Part shown: positions 30,142 to 39,953 of the stretch, one piece after another
Position numbering within the stretch: position 1 is the first letter of the stretch
Layout of the letters: every line of letters starts with the position of its first letter
Assembly (NCBI GenBank): GCA_012270065.1
Contig: JAAXJB010000084.1
Location: forward strand, 1 to 64,000
DNA: 64,000 nt
From: Rubripirellula sp.
GTDB lineage: Bacteria > Planctomycetota > Planctomycetia > Pirellulales > Pirellulaceae
Direction of reading: 5' to 3'
The notes under the pieces: model-generated
Told to the model about the DNA's origin: nothing
Databases searched by the model: none
The model's input: only the letters and a program-made list of their open reading frames with translations
Translations under genes and position numbers: made by a program

Positions 30142-30762
30142 GTGAAATTTTTGTGTTTCAGCGATCTGCATCGCGACGTTGCTGCAGCAGAGCAGCTTGT
30201 AGGGCTTGCGAAGGATGTTGACCTTGTGATCGGCGCAGGAGACTTCGCAACACGTCGGCAGGGAGTAGAAGACACAATTGAGGTTCTGGCTGAGATCGAA
30301 AAGCCGTCTGTGCTTGTTCCGGGTAACGGCGAGTCAGTTTCAGAATTGGAATCCGCCGTACAGTCGGCAGGTTGGTCCAGCGCGCGGGTCTTGCATGGAA
30401 CCGGGTGCAAGCTGGAAACTGTTGAAATCTGGGGAGTCGGCGGCGGCATCCCAGTCACGCCATTTGGTGATTGGAGTTATGACTTTTCTGAAGCTCAAGC
30501 TGAGTCACTACTTGCCGGTTGTAAGCCAATGAGTGTTCTGGTGACGCATTCGCCACCTTTGGACACCGTTGATGAAGACCGAAGCGGGAAAATTCGCGGT
30601 AGCCAGGCGATTCGGGATGTTGTCCTCGCAAAAAAACCAAAATTGGTGGTGTGTGGGCACATTCATAGTGATTGGGGGAAACAGGCACGGTTGGGAGAAA
30701 CCCTCGTGGTGAATGCCGGTCCCAAGGGAATGCTCATTGAAGTTGATTTTTCTGAAGCGTAG
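30142..30762 (+). CDS. Calcineurin-like metallophosphoesterase
   Basis: Likely GTG start at 30142 (VKFLCFSDLHRDV); VIGAGDFA, VPGNGE, VVCGHIHSDWG, VVNAGP motifs. Confidence 0.88.
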   Translation: MKFLCFSDLHRDVAAAEQLVGLAKDVDLVIGAGDFATRRQGVEDTIEVLAEIEKPSVLVPGNGESVSELESAVQSAGWSSARVLHGTGCKLETVEIWGVGGGIPVTPFGDWSYDFSEAQAESLLAGCKPMSVLVTHSPPLDTVDEDRSGKIRGSQAIRDVVLAKKPKLVVCGHIHSDWGKQARLGETLVVNAGPKGMLIEVDFSEA

Positions 30763-30839
30763 CTGATTTTGCTGTGGTTCATCTTTACACCATGTGTTCT
30801 TTTCCAGTACCCCACCTTCAGTGAAGTCTTCTTCCTTAC

Positions 30840-31592
30840 TTGATTTGGGGGCATTCTGTGCGTCTGTTGCCTCATTGGCTCGGCAGGCCGACGCGTATGT
30901 CAAACGCGGCCCGTCAGTTCCGTCATCGTCTTGAATGTTGTGATCGAATATGTCTTGCCGTAGGGAAGAACAGCCACTGCATGGATGGTTGGATCGCTGC
31001 AAAGAATGACGAAATCGATATCGTCGAAGTGACAAGCTGGAGTAACTTTTTCCAGAAAAGTTCTGTGGATGCGATTCTTGCAGAGAATGTCTGGGAACAT
31101 CTGAGTCAGTCCGAGGGCAGAATTGCTGCGCGGAACAGTTTTCAGTTTTTGAGACCCGGGGGTAACTTGCGTTTAGCTGTACCGGATGCGTTTCATCCTG
31201 CACAAAAACGGGCAAGCCTTCTCCGTAGGCGTGGTCGTGTACAACCGACCGGCCCATGTCACCTGTATAACCACCGATCGCTTGCCGAACTGTTTCTTTC
31301 CGTTGGCTTTCAAGTGAAACTGCTTGAGTTCTTCGATGAGAATGGAAGTTTTCATTCCACTCAATGGGACGTTTCCAAAGGTCTTGTGCGTCGAACGCAA
31401 CTGTTCGACAAGCGAAATGTCAAGCAACCCTATGCGTATACCTCGCTTGTTCTCGATGCGATCACGCCCGATTCGCCCGCCATGGGTTGGAGTCGTGACG
31501 CTTCGCAACAAGCCGGGTCAAAAATTCCACCTCACTCAGGTAGAAGCACGACTGGAAGAGGCGAGCCTGCGCAACATCGCAGTGCTGCCTGA
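30840..31592 (+). CDS. Divergent SAM-methyltransferase-like protein (class I, DUF-type)
   Basis: SSVDAILAENVWEHLSQSEGRIAARNSFQFLRPGGNLRLAVPD resembles motifs II-IV; motif I is atypical. Confidence 0.55.
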   Translation: MIWGHSVRLLPHWLGRPTRMSNAARQFRHRLECCDRICLAVGKNSHCMDGWIAAKNDEIDIVEVTSWSNFFQKSSVDAILAENVWEHLSQSEGRIAARNSFQFLRPGGNLRLAVPDAFHPAQKRASLLRRRGRVQPTGPCHLYNHRSLAELFLSVGFQVKLLEFFDENGSFHSTQWDVSKGLVRRTQLFDKRNVKQPYAYTSLVLDAITPDSPAMGWSRDASQQAGSKIPPHSGRSTTGRGEPAQHRSAA

Positions 31593-31659
31593 AACAAGCG
31601 AAAATGTCTGGTGTGACAGCAAGAGGGTGTCACGGATATCGTGGAAATCACCCCGATGC

Positions 31660-32070
31660 TCACAGTATTTCGTCGTATGTCAGACGATCGCTAAACCAGA
31701 TGCGGAAGCGTTTGATCTGCAGACCTCTGGCGAAGTTGATCTCGATTTTACAACTCAATGGAACCGCAGACACTTTTTCAGGCAGATTGAATTCGGCGTT
31801 TCTTTCAATCGTCAGCCAACTGATTTGTGACCAGCAACTAGTTCCGTTGATTTTCACAGTTTGCCGGAACCACCAGCCGTCATAGACCAACTTTGCCTGG
31901 ATCGGGCTGTGGATCTCGATCACCCGGTAGAGAAATCCCTTCCGGATCAGCCTCGCATCGCCAAAAACTCCTCGTTCATCTGGCAGTTGTGTCGGGACCG
32001 AAAATGGATTGGTCGGCATTTCCATTCGCGAGATTGGGGAGGGTTGGGATATCTTGATTGTGCTCGGCAC
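31660..32070 (-). CDS. Hypothetical protein
   Basis: 136-aa ORF with ordinary composition; no family recognised. Confidence 0.45.
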   Translation of the reverse strand: MPSTIKISQPSPISRMEMPTNPFSVPTQLPDERGVFGDARLIRKGFLYRVIEIHSPIQAKLVYDGWWFRQTVKINGTSCWSQISWLTIERNAEFNLPEKVSAVPLSCKIEINFARGLQIKRFRIWFSDRLTYDEIL

Positions 32071-32584
32071 GTGCTGTTCTTGTCACGTTCCTGCTCAGCG
32101 GCACTGGACGCTTGAGCTGTGCAGATCAGGATGCTGTGCTGATCAGGATTACGGGGCGGCGTTCGCGTGTTGTATGCAGTGCACCACACATGAACAATGG
32201 TAGCCCGGCAGAATCATGGCCTCACCCGTCATAATAGACAAGGAGCAAGCTGCACGGGTTTCAGGGGAACTTGCCAGGTTCTTGGATTTCCACCGAAACT
32301 ATCGGCTCTGCCGTCTGCCGTTTTTCGGTGACCCTCGATTGTTTGTTTGCGGAACCTGACGATCAATCAGGACAGGAAACTGCTCCTTGGAAAGATTTTT
32401 TCGGTGCGATTTTTCCGTTTAGAACCCGCAATCTCTGTCTTTGCAGCCGCAAATTCGCGGTGTGTCACCACGGATGGTTCCCAAGCCTCCATAATGAAGA
32501 GCGAAACGAGGGAGGATCGTCTGATCGACCCAAGCGTGATATACAAGTGATCTTTCAGCAACCAACCCGAAAGCCGAGGTATCA

Positions 32585-33718
32585 ATGAGTACGGCGGATT
32601 ACACCGTGAGCGAAGAAGTGGCCCAGCAGGCATCAGAGGCACGTGAACGACTTGATGAACACACGCTCAAAATGGTGCATTGGCATTTCAGCGAGGAAAC
32701 GGGAAGTCCATTCTGGTTGGAGAAAAAGGCTGAACTGAACTTTGACCCGTTGACTGACGTCAAGTCATTCGATGATCTGAAGAAGTTTCCGCATTTTGAA
32801 GACGAGTGGCTCCGTGGAGGCCCTGTACGCCGCTGGGTTCCCAAAGGTCACGCGAACAAGCCGACTTACGTGTTCGAAACGGGGGGCACAACTGGAATCC
32901 CCAAGAGTCGCGTGGTTGTTGAAGATCATTGGACCGACTACGAGTTGTTCAGTGACACTCTGCCGGAGGAGCACTTTCCCAAGGGTGCCAATTGGTTGAT
33001 GCTGGGGCCTAGCGGTCCGCGACGGTTGCGTCTCGCAGTCGAGCATCTTGCTCAGCATCGCGGGGGAATCTGTTTCTGCATTGATTTGGATCCGCGGTGG
33101 GTCGTCAAGCTGATCAAGAAAGGATGGATGGATCATCTTGAAGAGTACAAGAAACACTGCATTGACCAGGCGGTGACTGTTCTGACAGCAGGACATGACG
33201 TCAAATGCATGTTCGCCACGCCGAAGTTACTCGAATCTCTGGGTGAGGCACTGGAAGATCGCGGAACCAGCCTGCAGGAAGTAGGGATCACTGGGATCTT
33301 CTCTGGCGGTACCGAGTTCACGCCACAATGGACTAAGTTTTGTGTCGAGGAACTTCTGGGCGGACCGGTTGAGGAAGGCGGGGTTTACATGACACCGACT
33401 TACGGCAACACGTTGATGGGGCTTGCCTGCAGCAAACCGATCACCGCCGCTGATAACTACAAGATCTCTTACTACGCACCGCAACCGCGTGCTGTTACTG
33501 AGGTCGTGCAATTTGATGACTATGACCAGAAGGTTGGCTACGGTGAGACCGGGCGGGTCAAACTCTACACATTGACGGACGAATTCTTTGTGCCCGGATT
33601 CATGGAGCGGGACGAAGGCGAACGCGAAGCACCCTTCGAAACATATCCATGGGACGGTGTCAGCGGAGTGCGTCCATTCCACGAACTTGCCAGCGCCACC
33701 ACTGTCGGAGTTTATTAA
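32585..33718 (+). CDS. AMP-dependent acyl-activating enzyme (PaaK/LuxE-like)
   Basis: 377 aa; YVFETGGTTGIPKSRVVVEDHW AMP-binding P-loop-like motif; TGIFSGGTEF; TPTYGNTLMG. Confidence 0.8.
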   Translation: MSTADYTVSEEVAQQASEARERLDEHTLKMVHWHFSEETGSPFWLEKKAELNFDPLTDVKSFDDLKKFPHFEDEWLRGGPVRRWVPKGHANKPTYVFETGGTTGIPKSRVVVEDHWTDYELFSDTLPEEHFPKGANWLMLGPSGPRRLRLAVEHLAQHRGGICFCIDLDPRWVVKLIKKGWMDHLEEYKKHCIDQAVTVLTAGHDVKCMFATPKLLESLGEALEDRGTSLQEVGITGIFSGGTEFTPQWTKFCVEELLGGPVEEGGVYMTPTYGNTLMGLACSKPITAADNYKISYYAPQPRAVTEVVQFDDYDQKVGYGETGRVKLYTLTDEFFVPGFMERDEGEREAPFETYPWDGVSGVRPFHELASATTVGVY

Positions 33719-33808
33719 AAATTCCAGCTGAGGGCAGCCGACTCATGATCGGTTCCCTTGTTCATTTCCAACTTCCACTCCATTTTCCGATAGTTATTCA
33801 TTGCAGCC

Positions 33809-35248
33809 ATGATCACGCTTAGTCCATTGCGTTGGGGTAAACCGTACGAATCCCTCGACTTTACAGATGTCGTTCATTTTGACACCGGTGAACCGATTGC
33901 CCGTGTGGGTAACGTCGGTGGCGGGATTGTTGGACGTGACATGCGTAAAGCACACAAAGCCAGGGAAGCTCTGCTGCAATTTTCCCCGGAAGATCTTGTG
34001 GAACGCTGCAAACAGGCGGCTGTGCTGTTCGAGTCCGCCGATTTGACCGTGGGAGATTCGACACAGTCGGTCGATCAGTTCGTGCACCAGCAATCCGCCA
34101 GCACCGGTTTGCCTGAACACATGTGTCGATCGAATATGGCAAAGAACAGTTTCGTTCTCAGCAACATCGACCAGATTCTGGATTGCTTGACACGAGGTCT
34201 GGATCTTTCAATCTTCTCGCGAGGTTACGGGGAGGAAGGACGCGGCGTGATTGTCAGCTACCAATCTCAGACGCCTGTCCTCGGTGCAGTGCTGCCCAAT
34301 AACTCGCCCGGCGTACACACACTCTGGCTGCCAGCAATACCGTTGCAAGTTGGTTTGGCATTGAAGCCCGGTTCTCAGGAGCCTTGGACGCCGTACCGAA
34401 TGGTATCTGCCTTCATCGAAGCTGGTGTGCCAGCGGAGGCGTTTGGCTTGTACCCAGGTGGACATGATGCTGGTGGTGCAATCATGACCAAAACGCCGCG
34501 CAGCATGATCTTCGGAAGTGCGCAGACTGTTGCGCAGCACGAAGGCAATCCAAGAGTACAGGCACATGGCCCCGGTTTCTCCAAGGTGCTTATCGGCGAT
34601 GATGTGGTAGATGATTGGGAGAACTACCTGGACCTGCTCGTTGAAAGTGTGCTCAGTAACTCGGGTAGAAGTTGTATCAACTGCAGTGGAATCTGGGCGA
34701 GCCGACACACAAGGGAAATCGCAGCAGCGATCGCGGAAAAGATCGGACCTGTCGATGTTCTGCCGCCGTCTGATCCGAATGCACAGTTGGCAGCGTTCAC
34801 CGTTCCGGCTATGGCAACCGGAACCCACGCGATGGTACAGCAGGATCTGGCTGAACACGGCGTGGAAGACATGACCGCCGATTTCGGAGAAAAATTGGTC
34901 GAACGCGAACATTGTGCGTACCTGCGTCCGATGGTTGTGCACGCTGACTCTCCTGATCGGCAAGTTGCATCCAAAGAGTACATGTTCCCGTTTGTCAGTG
35001 TCGTGGAATGCCCACAGGATCAGATGCTTAAACGGATCGGATCAACTCTTGTTGGCACCGTGTTGACTCAGGACCCGGACCTCATTCGACATGCCGGTTC
35101 TTCTGTTGACATTGATCGAGTGAACATCGGTCCGATTCCGACCAATCGGTTGAACTGGTTGCAGCCGCACGAAGGGAATCTGATTGACTTCCTCTACAGA
35201 TCACGCGCCTACCAGGTAGCAGACATGCCGGTCGCTGCCCATGCGTGA
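33809..35248 (+). CDS. Aldehyde dehydrogenase / LuxC-like acyl-CoA reductase family protein
   Basis: 479 aa; PVLGAVLPNNSPGVHTLWLPAIPLQVGLALKPGSQEPWTPYRM; catalytic Cys context SNSGRSCINCSGIW; KEYMFPFVSVVE. Confidence 0.8.
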   Translation: MITLSPLRWGKPYESLDFTDVVHFDTGEPIARVGNVGGGIVGRDMRKAHKAREALLQFSPEDLVERCKQAAVLFESADLTVGDSTQSVDQFVHQQSASTGLPEHMCRSNMAKNSFVLSNIDQILDCLTRGLDLSIFSRGYGEEGRGVIVSYQSQTPVLGAVLPNNSPGVHTLWLPAIPLQVGLALKPGSQEPWTPYRMVSAFIEAGVPAEAFGLYPGGHDAGGAIMTKTPRSMIFGSAQTVAQHEGNPRVQAHGPGFSKVLIGDDVVDDWENYLDLLVESVLSNSGRSCINCSGIWASRHTREIAAAIAEKIGPVDVLPPSDPNAQLAAFTVPAMATGTHAMVQQDLAEHGVEDMTADFGEKLVEREHCAYLRPMVVHADSPDRQVASKEYMFPFVSVVECPQDQMLKRIGSTLVGTVLTQDPDLIRHAGSSVDIDRVNIGPIPTNRLNWLQPHEGNLIDFLYRSRAYQVADMPVAAHA

Positions 35249-35306
35249 CTAGCAGGGGAAGCTCGAGGCCTTGGGTGTGTCACACGCCGTAGTTGGGTCG
35301 ATCCGG

Positions 35307-35338
35307 GTTTAGGATGATTCGTGTTTAGGATGATCCGG
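35307..35338. repeat. 2 x 16 bp tandem duplication (gtttaggatgatycgk)
   Basis: Direct reading: 35307-35322 and 35323-35338. Confidence 0.85.
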
Positions 35339-35394
35339 ATGGATCATGTCTGAACGGTGGACAAGTCGTGATTTCATCTTTCAGACATTGGTCC

Positions 35395-35432
35395 GCATGG
35401 GCATCTGGAAAATGCATGGGCATCTGGAAAAG
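35395..35432. repeat. 2 x 19 bp tandem duplication (gcatgggcatctggaaaak)
   Basis: Direct reading: 35395-35413 and 35414-35432, one mismatch. Confidence 0.9.
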
Positions 35433-35615
35433 AGGAGCGGTTCTGGTCCCGGTGATTGTTGCACTGGTTCTCCATGGTTGACTCACTATCAAAACGGTGG
35501 TCGCGTTCATTTCGATCTCCACAAACTATGGCTTCCAGCGAGGCTTTTCCGGTCCCTGCCACTGGCGCGGTGTATAGTTGTGTGGTTAGGTAAAACATAG
35601 CGATGCACAATTGAT

Positions 35616-37202
35616 ATGACCGGAATCACCCTTTCAAAGCCATCTCAAGTCCGTTCGGATTCTCCGCCAAGGGTTTCTGCCGCCGGTAGAGTTGTGCCGA
35701 CTTTGATGGTGAGCATAACAGAGGTGGAAGATACCCCGGCCAATTCAAGACTAAGTGAAGATGAACGCGTGCCGGCGACTTTGATCAGCACCATCGTTCA
35801 CACGACTGCACTTCTGCTCCTCGCTTTTTTCGCTTTACCCGAAGGCGGTGGTACCGACGATGAACTGACTGCCAGGCAGGGACCTGCAAGTTCAGTCGTG
35901 ATTCTGCAGACGCTCGACACGCGTGATGATCAAAGGTTTGACAGTGATGCCATGTCGGATCAGCCCATCGCGGTCTCGATTCTCACACAGGTTTCCATGG
36001 CAACGCCTGCTCCTGTCATGAAGCAGGAAAAGGCTGAGGATGTTCCTTTGGAATTGCAGCAGTATCTCGCTGGCGCTGGTAGTGCATCTGTTGAGCCTCA
36101 GCCTCTGGTCTGTTTGCCGGGTAGCGGCGGTCTTTCAAGACGCACTCCCGAGGGAAGGCTTGAATACGGAGCCAAATATGGTGCGACAAAGGAGAGCGAG
36201 AAGGCTGTGGACGCGGCTCTTGCCTGGCTGGCTGCTCATCAGCGTGGTAACGGTAGTTGGTCGTTCGACCTTGAGCTTGCGCCATGCAACGGTGCGTGTC
36301 GGCACTCGAAGAAAAAAGGTACAGAATCTCCAACACCTGTGACGGGTGCTACCGGACTCGCACTGCTGGCTTTTCTCGGCGCCGGGCACACTCAGCACCA
36401 TGAAGGGCCTTATCAGGAAACTGTTCGGCGTGGGATCTACTTCCTGCGAGATATCGCAGGTGAAGCCGGCGCCGGACTGGATTGGCAACAGGGGAGCATG
36501 TACGGACATGGCATTGCCTTGATGGCTTTGAGTGAAGCCTTGGCGATGGGTTCCCGCGAACGGATTGACGATACGGATCTGCATCGTCTCGTTTCACGAG
36601 GTGTCTCCTTTTCCTGCAATGCCCAGCATGAGAATGGTTCGTGGGGTTATGTGCCAGGCAGCCCTGGTGACATGACAGTCAGCGCCTGGCAGGTGCTTTC
36701 GTTGATTGCTGCAAAGAAAAATCGCGTAGATATCCATACCAATACTCTTTCCGATGCGAAAGCCTTTGCACTTTCAACGTGCGAGGAAGGTGATTTCTGG
36801 TTTGGTTATAAAGGTCCGCCCGGGGAGGAAACCACGACTGCGATCGGTCTGGCACTGATGCTGTATCTGGGGCAATCAATGGAGTACACACCGTTTTACA
36901 ACGCATTGACTGAATTGGCGGATCGCGGTCCGAAACTGACCAATGTTTATCATGACTACTATGCGACCCTTGCCTTGCACCACAGTCGGCACCATGGTTG
37001 GGACGAATGGAACAGCAAGCTTAGAGAACACCTCATTCGAACACAGGCGACGAAGGGGCACGAAGCAGGCAGTTGGCATTTTTCCGACCGTTGGGGCGAT
37101 GTGGGTGGGCGTTTATACACGACTGCAATGTGCGCCATGACCCTCGAGATCTATTATCGATACATGCCACTGTATGGTGAAGTAGAGGAGTTTCCGCTTT
37201 AG
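35616..37202 (+). CDS. Prenyltransferase/squalene-oxidase-repeat (alpha/alpha toroid) protein with N-terminal TM segment
   Basis: 528 aa; DAALAWLAAHQRGNGSWSFD, GVSFSCNAQHENGSWGY, TPVTGATGLALLAFLGAGHT repeats. Confidence 0.85.
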   Translation: MTGITLSKPSQVRSDSPPRVSAAGRVVPTLMVSITEVEDTPANSRLSEDERVPATLISTIVHTTALLLLAFFALPEGGGTDDELTARQGPASSVVILQTLDTRDDQRFDSDAMSDQPIAVSILTQVSMATPAPVMKQEKAEDVPLELQQYLAGAGSASVEPQPLVCLPGSGGLSRRTPEGRLEYGAKYGATKESEKAVDAALAWLAAHQRGNGSWSFDLELAPCNGACRHSKKKGTESPTPVTGATGLALLAFLGAGHTQHHEGPYQETVRRGIYFLRDIAGEAGAGLDWQQGSMYGHGIALMALSEALAMGSRERIDDTDLHRLVSRGVSFSCNAQHENGSWGYVPGSPGDMTVSAWQVLSLIAAKKNRVDIHTNTLSDAKAFALSTCEEGDFWFGYKGPPGEETTTAIGLALMLYLGQSMEYTPFYNALTELADRGPKLTNVYHDYYATLALHHSRHHGWDEWNSKLREHLIRTQATKGHEAGSWHFSDRWGDVGGRLYTTAMCAMTLEIYYRYMPLYGEVEEFPL

Positions 37203-37238
37203 ACGCAGTTGATTGGGGTGCGCTCAGTCAAGTGGCGA

Positions 37239-38303
37239 TTAGCCGATTCCGCCTCGTTCGCCGGTGACGCCAGCAGCGATATCAGCAGCGTAGCACTCAA
37301 TCAGTGTTGATTGATTTGCATTTCGATCAAGTTCGTGAATGGCTCTTACGGAACGGTCAAGACGGGACATGGTAGTAGCGTCGAAGTCGTCTGCGTAAGT
37401 CAGAGCGCGCACTCTGCGGCGGTAATTCTGAACAGCAATGGCGAAGGCATCACGTAAGGCGTGACGCCTTTTTTTTGCGTCTTTGCCCACGGATGTCATC
37501 TTTTCCGTCAAGACACGACTGATTTTCACAGGGTCTGGGGATTTGGCCAGCAGGAGTTTGGTCAGATCGTTGTGGAAGTCGTTGCTTGCTTCGTCAAGCA
37601 GTCTTAGTGCTGTATGCATGTTGCCACCGGCAATCTCGATCGCTTCATCAAGTTGCTCTTCACTGACATTGATGCCGTGTACCTCACGCAACAAGCGTTT
37701 TGCATTTTTTTGGTTGAGAGTAAAGCGGATTATCTGGCATCGGGAGCGAATCGTGGGAAGTTGTTGCTGCTCGACTGTTCCAATGATGAGAATGACGGCA
37801 TCGGCTGGAGGTTCCTCCAGTGTTTTTAAAAGACAGTTGGCTCCCTCTTCGTTCAGGAAGTCGCCATCTTCAAGAATGGCAATCTTTCGACTGCCCACGA
37901 GTGGTTTGAGTTGAATGTCGTGGCAGAATCCTTCTTGCATTCTCGCTTCACGTTCACCTATCAAGTATTCGAGTGGGATGGTTGCTTTATCATCCGGTTT
38001 GGAAACCCGAATCACATCAACATGAGTATCTGCTTCGACCTGTATGCAGGAACTGCAGGTCCCGCAGGGGGACATTGATGCAGGGGCTGTCTGTTCACAA
38101 AGCAACGTCTTGGCAAGGAGTTTTGCAGCAGTTTTCTTGCCGGAACCTGGCGGGCCGACAAACAGCATGCTTCCACCAAATCGTCCTTGCTTAATCGCCG
38201 TGGCGAACCAGTCACGGATCCGGTCATGGCCGATCAGGTCGGACCATGTTCCGGTCATGGGCTGCGATGCGATTTCAGGATCGGTGTTCGTTTGACTCAT
38301 CAC
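37239..38303 (-). CDS. holB: DNA polymerase III subunit delta' (clamp-loader AAA+)
   Basis: 354 aa; Walker A GPPGSGKKTAAKLLAK; CGTCSSC zinc site; EEGANCLLKTLEEPPADAVILIIGT; sensor TIRSRCQIIRF. Confidence 0.88.
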   Translation of the reverse strand: MMSQTNTDPEIASQPMTGTWSDLIGHDRIRDWFATAIKQGRFGGSMLFVGPPGSGKKTAAKLLAKTLLCEQTAPASMSPCGTCSSCIQVEADTHVDVIRVSKPDDKATIPLEYLIGEREARMQEGFCHDIQLKPLVGSRKIAILEDGDFLNEEGANCLLKTLEEPPADAVILIIGTVEQQQLPTIRSRCQIIRFTLNQKNAKRLLREVHGINVSEEQLDEAIEIAGGNMHTALRLLDEASNDFHNDLTKLLLAKSPDPVKISRVLTEKMTSVGKDAKKRRHALRDAFAIAVQNYRRRVRALTYADDFDATTMSRLDRSVRAIHELDRNANQSTLIECYAADIAAGVTGERGGIG

Positions 38304-38345
38304 TGCTCAAGCGAAGTTGCTGGGGCATCCGGAGAATTTCTGCTG

Positions 38346-38807
38346 TCAGGCAGAATGCTTCGAGGACATGGATTCCAATGCGGAGATCTTGTTCACGCGA
38401 TCGGAGTGGCGTCCACCATCGAATTCTGTGTTGAGCCACATCAGGACCAGTTCATCCACGGTTCGATCGCCAATCATGTCTCCCGGCAGGCAGAGGATGT
38501 TAACGTCGTTGTGCCGCCGACTCATTTCCACCATCACTTCATCGTAGCATGACGCTGCACGGACACGTGGAAACTTGTTGGCAGTAATCGCCATCCCAAT
38601 TCCGGTACCACAAATCAGGATGCCCCGGTCTGCCTCTCCATTGCTGACTTTTCTTGCGACCTGCTGCGCATAATCCGGGTAGTCAACGGATTTCTCCGAA
38701 TCGGTGCCTTCATCGCTTACCGGGAACTCATGTGCCTCAAGGGCCTGAATGAGGCGATCCTTGATATGGACGCCACGATGATCGCTTGCAATGGCAACTT
38801 TCAACAT
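38346..38807 (-). CDS. rpiB: Ribose-5-phosphate isomerase B
   Basis: 153 aa; IASDHRGVHIKDRL, SVDYPDYAQQVA, GILICGTGIGMAITANKFPRVRAA. Confidence 0.95.
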   Translation of the reverse strand: MLKVAIASDHRGVHIKDRLIQALEAHEFPVSDEGTDSEKSVDYPDYAQQVARKVSNGEADRGILICGTGIGMAITANKFPRVRAASCYDEVMVEMSRRHNDVNILCLPGDMIGDRTVDELVLMWLNTEFDGGRHSDRVNKISALESMSSKHSA

Positions 38808-38816
38808 CTTTGACCT

Positions 38817-39953
38817 CTACTCTTCAACGGAGACATTGACAGGGAAGAAATCATCGCCAAGAGCTTCCAGCCAGGCTGCAAGTTCCTGATCGATCTGGTC
38901 AGAACACTTTTGGTAGACCTCAACGGGCATGCCAACAGGGTCTGTGATGTCACCCCCGTCTCGTCGTAGCGTATGGACACGATCGGCCATTGTCGGCCAT
39001 GCAGCAAGAATCGCATCGCGATGGCCACGTGTCATTGTCAAAATCAAGTCCGCAACATTCATCACTGCGTCATCCAACGGGCGACTGCTGTGTCCTGTCA
39101 GGTCCAATCCGCGCCCACCCATGACTTCAACCGCTTGCGGGCTGGCTCCGCTTCCGGACCCGGCCGCGACTCCGGCAGACAGTACCCGCACAGTATCTTC
39201 GCTACCCAGCTTTTGACGTATTTGCTCACGCAGGAGTGTCTCTGCCATCGGGCTACGGCAGGTATTACCAGTGCAAACGATGACGATGACGGGTTTTACA
39301 AATTGGTTCATGGCAGCACGTTCTATGGCACCTTCGCGTAGGATTTCCAGCCGATTTCCCCGGACCCGGGCAACGGTCGATGCTCCACCATAGCGTGTTG
39401 GACCGTCGTCGAGCAGCAGTGGCAAAGAATCGGCGAATTGTGCAGCAACTCCTTCCGCCGTTGTGTGGGGGGACTGCCCGCTGAGATTGGCACTTGTCAA
39501 AACCAGTGGGCCCGACAAAAAACGATGAATATGGGAAAGGACACGGTGATCGACGCCCCGAAAACCAACACAGCCAAATTTGCCAGTGATTTGCCGTCGT
39601 ACAACCTCCGGTAATTGTGTCAAAGCGGAGATAGGCGACTCACATGAAGCCACCAGCGTCAAAGGGCCCGGCCAGCACCGATAACTCAAACGCCGAACCA
39701 GCGGGGATGATTTGCAAAGAAAATCCTCAGCTGATTCGCGGCTCCCAACCGAAATTGCAAGTGGCATGTCGAATTGGCGGCCTTTGAGTCGGACCAATTC
39801 CTCAACTGCCGTTTCTGACAGGGCGTCGGCGGCAAGACCGTACACCGTGTCCGTGGGAATGCCCACAACCTGGCCCTCGACCAAGGCTTGTACGGTGCGA
39901 TGAATGATGTCCCGTGGATCATCGGTCGCACGTAAGTCGAGTGTTTTCAGCAT
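38817..39953 (-). CDS. Fusion: threonylcarbamoyl-AMP synthase (Sua5/YrdC/TsaC) + low-molecular-weight protein tyrosine/arginine phosphatase
   Basis: 378 aa; N-half VEGQVVGIPTDTVYGLAADALSETAVEELVRLKGR; C-half VIVCTGNTCRSPMAETLL (CX5R) and TDPVG. Confidence 0.92.
   Translation of the reverse strand: MLKTLDLRATDDPRDIIHRTVQALVEGQVVGIPTDTVYGLAADALSETAVEELVRLKGRQFDMPLAISVGSRESAEDFLCKSSPLVRRLSYRCWPGPLTLVASCESPISALTQLPEVVRRQITGKFGCVGFRGVDHRVLSHIHRFLSGPLVLTSANLSGQSPHTTAEGVAAQFADSLPLLLDDGPTRYGGASTVARVRGNRLEILREGAIERAAMNQFVKPVIVIVCTGNTCRSPMAETLLREQIRQKLGSEDTVRVLSAGVAAGSGSGASPQAVEVMGGRGLDLTGHSSRPLDDAVMNVADLILTMTRGHRDAILAAWPTMADRVHTLRRDGGDITDPVGMPVEVYQKCSDQIDQELAAWLEALGDDFFPVNVSVEE

Noticed and set aside
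29825-30458. Minus-strand ORFs around the metallophosphoesterase
   Set aside because: Antisense to a gene with clear metallophosphoesterase motifs
34208-34963. 251-aa minus-strand ORF
   Set aside because: Antisense to the LuxC/ALDH-like gene; no coherent protein
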